Positions 24,801 through 27,015 of a DNA stretch of 27,015 bases are shown in pieces. How positions within the stretch are numbered: position 1 is the first letter of the stretch; every line of letters begins with the position of its first letter. The notes under the pieces are model-generated. The model did no database searches, was not told where the DNA came from, and saw only the letters and a list, made by a program, of their open reading frames with translations. The position numbers were made by a program, and so were the translations under genes. The stretch lies in NCBI GenBank assembly GCA_036274495.1, contig DASUFP010000114.1:1-27015 (forward strand), written 5' to 3'. The DNA is from DASUFP01 sp036274495. Its GTDB lineage: Bacteria > Bacteroidota > Bacteroidia > AKYH767-A > OLB10.

Positions 24801-25779
24801 TCAGGGAACAGCTGCAGCCATTAATGTGAGCGGGTCTGGTGGCGATGGAAATTATCATTATCAGTGGAGCAATGGTATGTCGGGCAGTTCCAATACTATC
24901 AGTTTATCCGGCCCGATTCAGCTCACCATTACCATAACAGATGGATGTAACAGTGCTCCTGCACAAACAACTATTTCAATAGCTACTGTTACACCTCCGG
25001 TATTAAACATTGTGCTTTCGCCACAAAAAGGATGTATGCCATTTACCGCAACATTCAATCCGGCAGTACCACCAGTTACTGGAGTAGCGTATCAATGGAA
25101 TTTTGGTGATGGAACCACTTCTTCAAATTATAACACAACCCATACATTTACATCATCAGGTGTGTACAATGTTAGCATAACGGCCTATTCAATAGCCGCA
25201 CCTGCCTGTTCGGCATCTCAGCAAATCGCTTCTCCCGTTACCGTATTGCCGGTTCCTGAAGCAAAATTTAGTTATTCTCCTCAGGTTCCTACAGTAAATC
25301 AACCGGAAGTGCGGTTTAATGACGAATCAGTTCTTGCGCATGCATGGAAATGGAACTTTGGCGATAATACTGCCGAAGAAACTATACCTGATCCGGTCCA
25401 CAACTTTCCAACTGCAGGTTCATACCGAATACATCTTGAAGTTACTACTTCAGATGGTTGTATCGACACAACCGAAAAAATACTTGAGGTTATCGAAGAA
25501 ATGCAATTTTTTGTTCCCAATGCATTCACTGCCGATAATAATGGCATTAACGATGTGTTTGATGTAGTAGGTGTAGGATTTGTTTCCTACGAGATGTTAA
25601 TATTCGACCGATGGGGAAAGGTTGTCCATGAATCAAAAAACGGGTCCAATCCTTGGGATGGAAAAGATCGGAATACGGGTAAGCCTTTGCCTCAGGGTTT
25701 ATACATCTGCAAAATAACCATGCATGATAAATTAGGCAACACGGTATGCCGTTTTAGTCATGTTATGTTGCTTCGATAA
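21829..25779 (+). CDS. giant surface adhesin: SprB-type repeats, PKD domains, T9SS type B sorting domain
   Basis: This 1316-residue protein has a signal peptide of about 26 residues ending VALAQ. Residues 28-180 are a beta-rich N-terminal domain with paired cysteines, seen in many Bacteroidota adhesins (DCLGAIPVC, NDSWYLITIGNTG). About 185-290 is an SbsA/Big_5-like Ig domain (VGVTFSEMINC). Eight SprB-type repeats of about 75 residues follow (293-901), then two degenerate ones (902-1057), two PKD domains with WNFGD (1058-1143, 1144-1223), and a type B T9SS domain from FFVPNAFTADNNGIND (1227) to the end. SprB is the mobile gliding adhesin of Flavobacterium; this is much smaller and only shares the repeat. 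It is expected on the surface, for attachment. The gene stands alone, with a strong shared terminator. Confidence 0.92.
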   Translation: MNTLKRLILCLILPVVCALEAPVALAQPTFQDCLGAIPVCSSTVISSGVITGTGNVPNEINPLSSCLLTGERNDSWYLITIGNTGLLQFSVIPNNLTENYNWALYNLTSSTCGAIFTNPALEVECNYSALTGITGANGLPGAQNHPAVPVTAGQIFVLNVSAFSSINQSGYIIDFTGSTAGVIDTVPPSLATVSAMNCGATSVGVTFSEMINCNSVSPAGFQITGPGGPYTITGVTAANCSAGGQFSRTFTITFSPALTTGGLYTLNLLNPVSDMCGNTTPLPQSFSFPISALSVNFTQTNVTCFGGNNGSLTANVSGSTGPFTYQWAPFGGSSATAQFLTAGNYTVTVTNAGGCSVTASATITQPLTGLTASAVVTPASGCAANGSATVTVNNGQPPFIYSWWPSGGNASTASGLTAGGYMVTITDANQCVLNYFLNIPSASGPGASITASTDVSCFGGNNGSATVSVTGASGPFTYLWSPSGQTTATATSLTAGNYSVSVTLNATCILTASVVISQPPTALTVNPVVSSTSCGASNGSIQINTAGGVPTYNYNWSGGVATGTLASGLNPGSYTVTVTDANGCSQSNTSIVLPSGVPVLSIVNHANVSCHNGANGSSGIFVSGGIAPYSYIWSGGQNTSVINGLTAGTYTVTVTDAAGCSATLTDIISQPPQLNLSQPVIQAIRCFGMSTGSASFTATGGVNPYIWLWTGGVSTGSSATGLNAGTYSVTVTDQNGCSQTGSAIVTQPAAPITVQATIVNTICGNTNGTISVITSGGTAPYSYLWNTGVTGSSLSAIAAGVYSITVTDNSGCTVNDTYTVQASGAPVLSIVSISDVTCFGGSNGSVQLSAAGGVLPYMWSWSGGVSNNSSASGLTAGSYMVTVTDSSGCQAFQPVSLFEPTALTVTVPQPDPLCQGGASSLISSVSGGTQPYTYNWSTGATSAAINVAPTVATGYTLTVTDGNGCVSAPVTVSQLVAGPLQISAIAPDTICQGTAAAINVSGSGGDGNYHYQWSNGMSGSSNTISLSGPIQLTITITDGCNSAPAQTTISIATVTPPVLNIVLSPQKGCMPFTATFNPAVPPVTGVAYQWNFGDGTTSSNYNTTHTFTSSGVYNVSITAYSIAAPACSASQQIASPVTVLPVPEAKFSYSPQVPTVNQPEVRFNDESVLAHAWKWNFGDNTAEETIPDPVHNFPTAGSYRIHLEVTTSDGCIDTTEKILEVIEEMQFFVPNAFTADNNGINDVFDVVGVGFVSYEMLIFDRWGKVVHESKNGSNPWDGKDRNTGKPLPQGLYICKITMHDKLGNTVCRFSHVMLLR
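22705..24999 (+). repeat. tandem SprB-type coding repeats
   Basis: About ten units of roughly 75 codons each run in tandem. A unit reads approximately: (V)xCFGGxNGSxxxxxxGGxxPYxYxW..., then GLxAGxYxVTVTDxxGCxxxxxxxIxQP. Units 1-8 keep the Cys pair and the TVTVTD strand; units 9-10 are divergent. At the DNA level the copies differ widely, so this is an old protein-level expansion rather than a recent duplication. Confidence 0.85.
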
Positions 25780-25801
25780 ATATTCTGAAACGTCTCAAAA
25801 T

Positions 25802-25831
25802 AAAAAGACCATCCTTTTGGATGGTCTTTTT
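25802..25831. terminator. bidirectional terminator between the adhesin gene and gyrB
   Basis: A perfect 13-bp stem has arms 25802-25814 (AAAAAGACCATCC) and 25819-25831, with a TTTT loop. It starts with A5 and ends with T5, so it can stop transcription from both converging genes. Confidence 0.88.
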
Positions 25832-25849
25832 ATTTGTCGAAAATGATGT

Positions 25850-27015
25850 TTAAACATCAATATTTGCATACTTCGCGTTTTTCTCGATAAACTCTCTTCT
25901 GGGTGGAACATCATCACCCATTAACATGGAGAAAATACGGTCGGCTTCGGCAGCGCTATCAATAGTTACTTGTTTAAGAGTCCTTTTCATAGGATTCATG
26001 GTGGTCATCCACAACTGTTCTGCATTCATCTCTCCAAGACCTTTGTACCGCTGAATAGTAACGGTCGACTCTTTACCTTCAGGAACCAAAGCTTTTACTG
26101 CAGCTTCACGTTCTTCTTCGTTCCAGCAATATTGTTCATCTTTTCCTTTTTTCACAAGATAGAGCGGAGGAGAGGCGATATACACATAACCTTGTTCTAT
26201 CAGTTCCTTCATGTGACGGAAAAAGAAGGTAAGAATAAGAGTAGTAATATGGCTTCCGTCAACGTCGGCATCGGTCATTATCACCACTTTATGATAACGA
26301 AGTTTGTCCAGGTTCAAAGCACGGTCATCTTCGGCAGTTCCTTTTGACACCCCCAGACCGGTAAAAATATTTCGTATTTCTTCGTTGTCAAAAATCTTAT
26401 GTTCCATTGCCTTTTCCACATTCAGGATTTTACCACGCAATGGGAGAATGGCTTGAAAATTTCTGTCACGGCCTTGCTTGGCAGTACCACCGGCCGAATC
26501 TCCTTCGACAAGGAACAATTCGCACTTACCGGGGTCTCTTTCTGAGCAATCGCTAAGTTTTCCGGGCAGGCCCGATCCGGTAAAAGCTCCTTTACGCTGA
26601 ACCAGTTCACGCGCTTTGCGGGCAGCGTGTCTGGCAGTAGCCGCTAGAATTACTTTATTTACGATAGCCTTGGCTTCACGCGGATGCTCTTCAAGATAGG
26701 CTGATAACATATCGGATACAGCTGCATCCACCGCGCCTATCACTTCGTTGTTTCCTAACTTGGTTTTTGTCTGACCTTCAAATTGTGGCTCTTGTACTTT
26801 AACCGAAATAACTGAAGTCAGACCCTCCCTGAAATCATCGCCGCTGATATCGAATTTCAGTTTGCTGAGCATTCCTTCTTTATCGGCGTAGTTTTTTAAT
26901 GTTCTGGTTAAAGCTCTTCTGAAGCCGGCCAAATGTGTTCCGCCCTCATGGGTATTGATATTGTTCACATACGAATGCACATTTTCATTGAATGAGGTAT
27001 TGTAATGCATGGCAA
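25850..27015 (-). CDS. gyrB: DNA gyrase subunit B, C-terminal part (truncated by the window edge)
   Basis: The visible 386 residues plus one preceding codon stay open to the window end, so the true start lies beyond 27015. The ATG at 27010 is internal. Present are the end of the transducer domain (NTHEGGTHLAGFRRAL), QTKTKLGN, which marks GyrB rather than ParE, and the TOPRIM domain with EGDSAGG (visible residues 169-175) and DADVD (247-251). The catalytic Glu and the magnesium-binding Asp residues are therefore intact. The tail RREFIEKNAKYANIDV is the standard GyrB ending. With GyrA it introduces negative supercoils using ATP. It lacks the long insertion found in the E. coli subunit. Confidence 0.95.
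   Translation of the reverse strand, partial: AMHYNTSFNENVHSYVNNINTHEGGTHLAGFRRALTRTLKNYADKEGMLSKLKFDISGDDFREGLTSVISVKVQEPQFEGQTKTKLGNNEVIGAVDAAVSDMLSAYLEEHPREAKAIVNKVILAATARHAARKARELVQRKGAFTGSGLPGKLSDCSERDPGKCELFLVEGDSAGGTAKQGRDRNFQAILPLRGKILNVEKAMEHKIFDNEEIRNIFTGLGVSKGTAEDDRALNLDKLRYHKVVIMTDADVDGSHITTLILTFFFRHMKELIEQGYVYIASPPLYLVKKGKDEQYCWNEEEREAAVKALVPEGKESTVTIQRYKGLGEMNAEQLWMTTMNPMKRTLKQVTIDSAAEADRIFSMLMGDDVPPRREFIEKNAKYANIDV

Noticed and set aside
22705..24999. CRISPR-like regular repetition
   Set aside because: The periodicity is about 225 bases, in frame and degenerate at DNA level. It encodes SprB-type protein repeats.

Overview
The window looks like a chromosomal segment of a free-living member of the Bacteroidota, perhaps Chitinophagales or Sphingobacteriales. 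Four things point there: three proteins with C-terminal type IX secretion (T9SS) sorting domains, a PorE-like OmpA protein, type III glutamine synthetase, and a near-perfect Bacteroidota promoter (TTG, 19 bases, TACCTTTG) at 17-46. No tRNA, rRNA, CRISPR array, transposase, integrase or phage gene was recognised. Gene order and composition look chromosomal.

Layout. 66-2255 encodes glutamine synthetase III with its own promoter and terminator. 2357-5000 is a compact four-gene operon that I read as copper related: a small Cys-containing membrane-anchored protein, an MbnP-family lipoprotein, an outer-membrane protein whose mature N-terminus carries CX2CXC, and a small lipoprotein with a His-His pair. 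It ends at a terminator shared with a convergent secreted M43-type metalloprotease (5063-6997). A 512-base divergent intergenic region with two strong inverted repeats precedes the PorE-like OmpA gene (7510-9462). 9623-14443 is a housekeeping run: purM, prfA, pyrF, then a DUF2851 gene overlapping a small PspC-like gene. 14643-15557 is an RmlD-like reductase starting at TTG. On the minus strand follow a 56-residue protein (15560-15730) and yajQ (15999-16490).

Divergent from yajQ is an FG-GAP/T9SS protein (16589-18808) that overlaps by ATGA with a lipoprotein fusing a CX4CH cytochrome c domain to a beta-propeller (18805-20244). A retropepsin-like protein and malate dehydrogenase follow on the minus strand, then a 1316-residue SprB-repeat/PKD adhesin with a type B T9SS signal (21829-25779). 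The window closes inside gyrB, whose 3' part is present on the minus strand.

How it fits together. The metalloprotease, the FG-GAP protein and the adhesin are predicted T9SS cargo for the cell surface or medium. The PorE-like protein may be part of, or related to, the apparatus that anchors that system. The two parts most worth a second look are the MbnP operon, which lacks the usual MauG-like MbnH partner, and the translationally coupled FG-GAP/cytochrome-propeller pair. The DUF2851 protein also shows an unexplained nuclease-like motif together with a C-terminal cysteine cluster. All functional statements come from reading motifs in the sequence; no database search was run.
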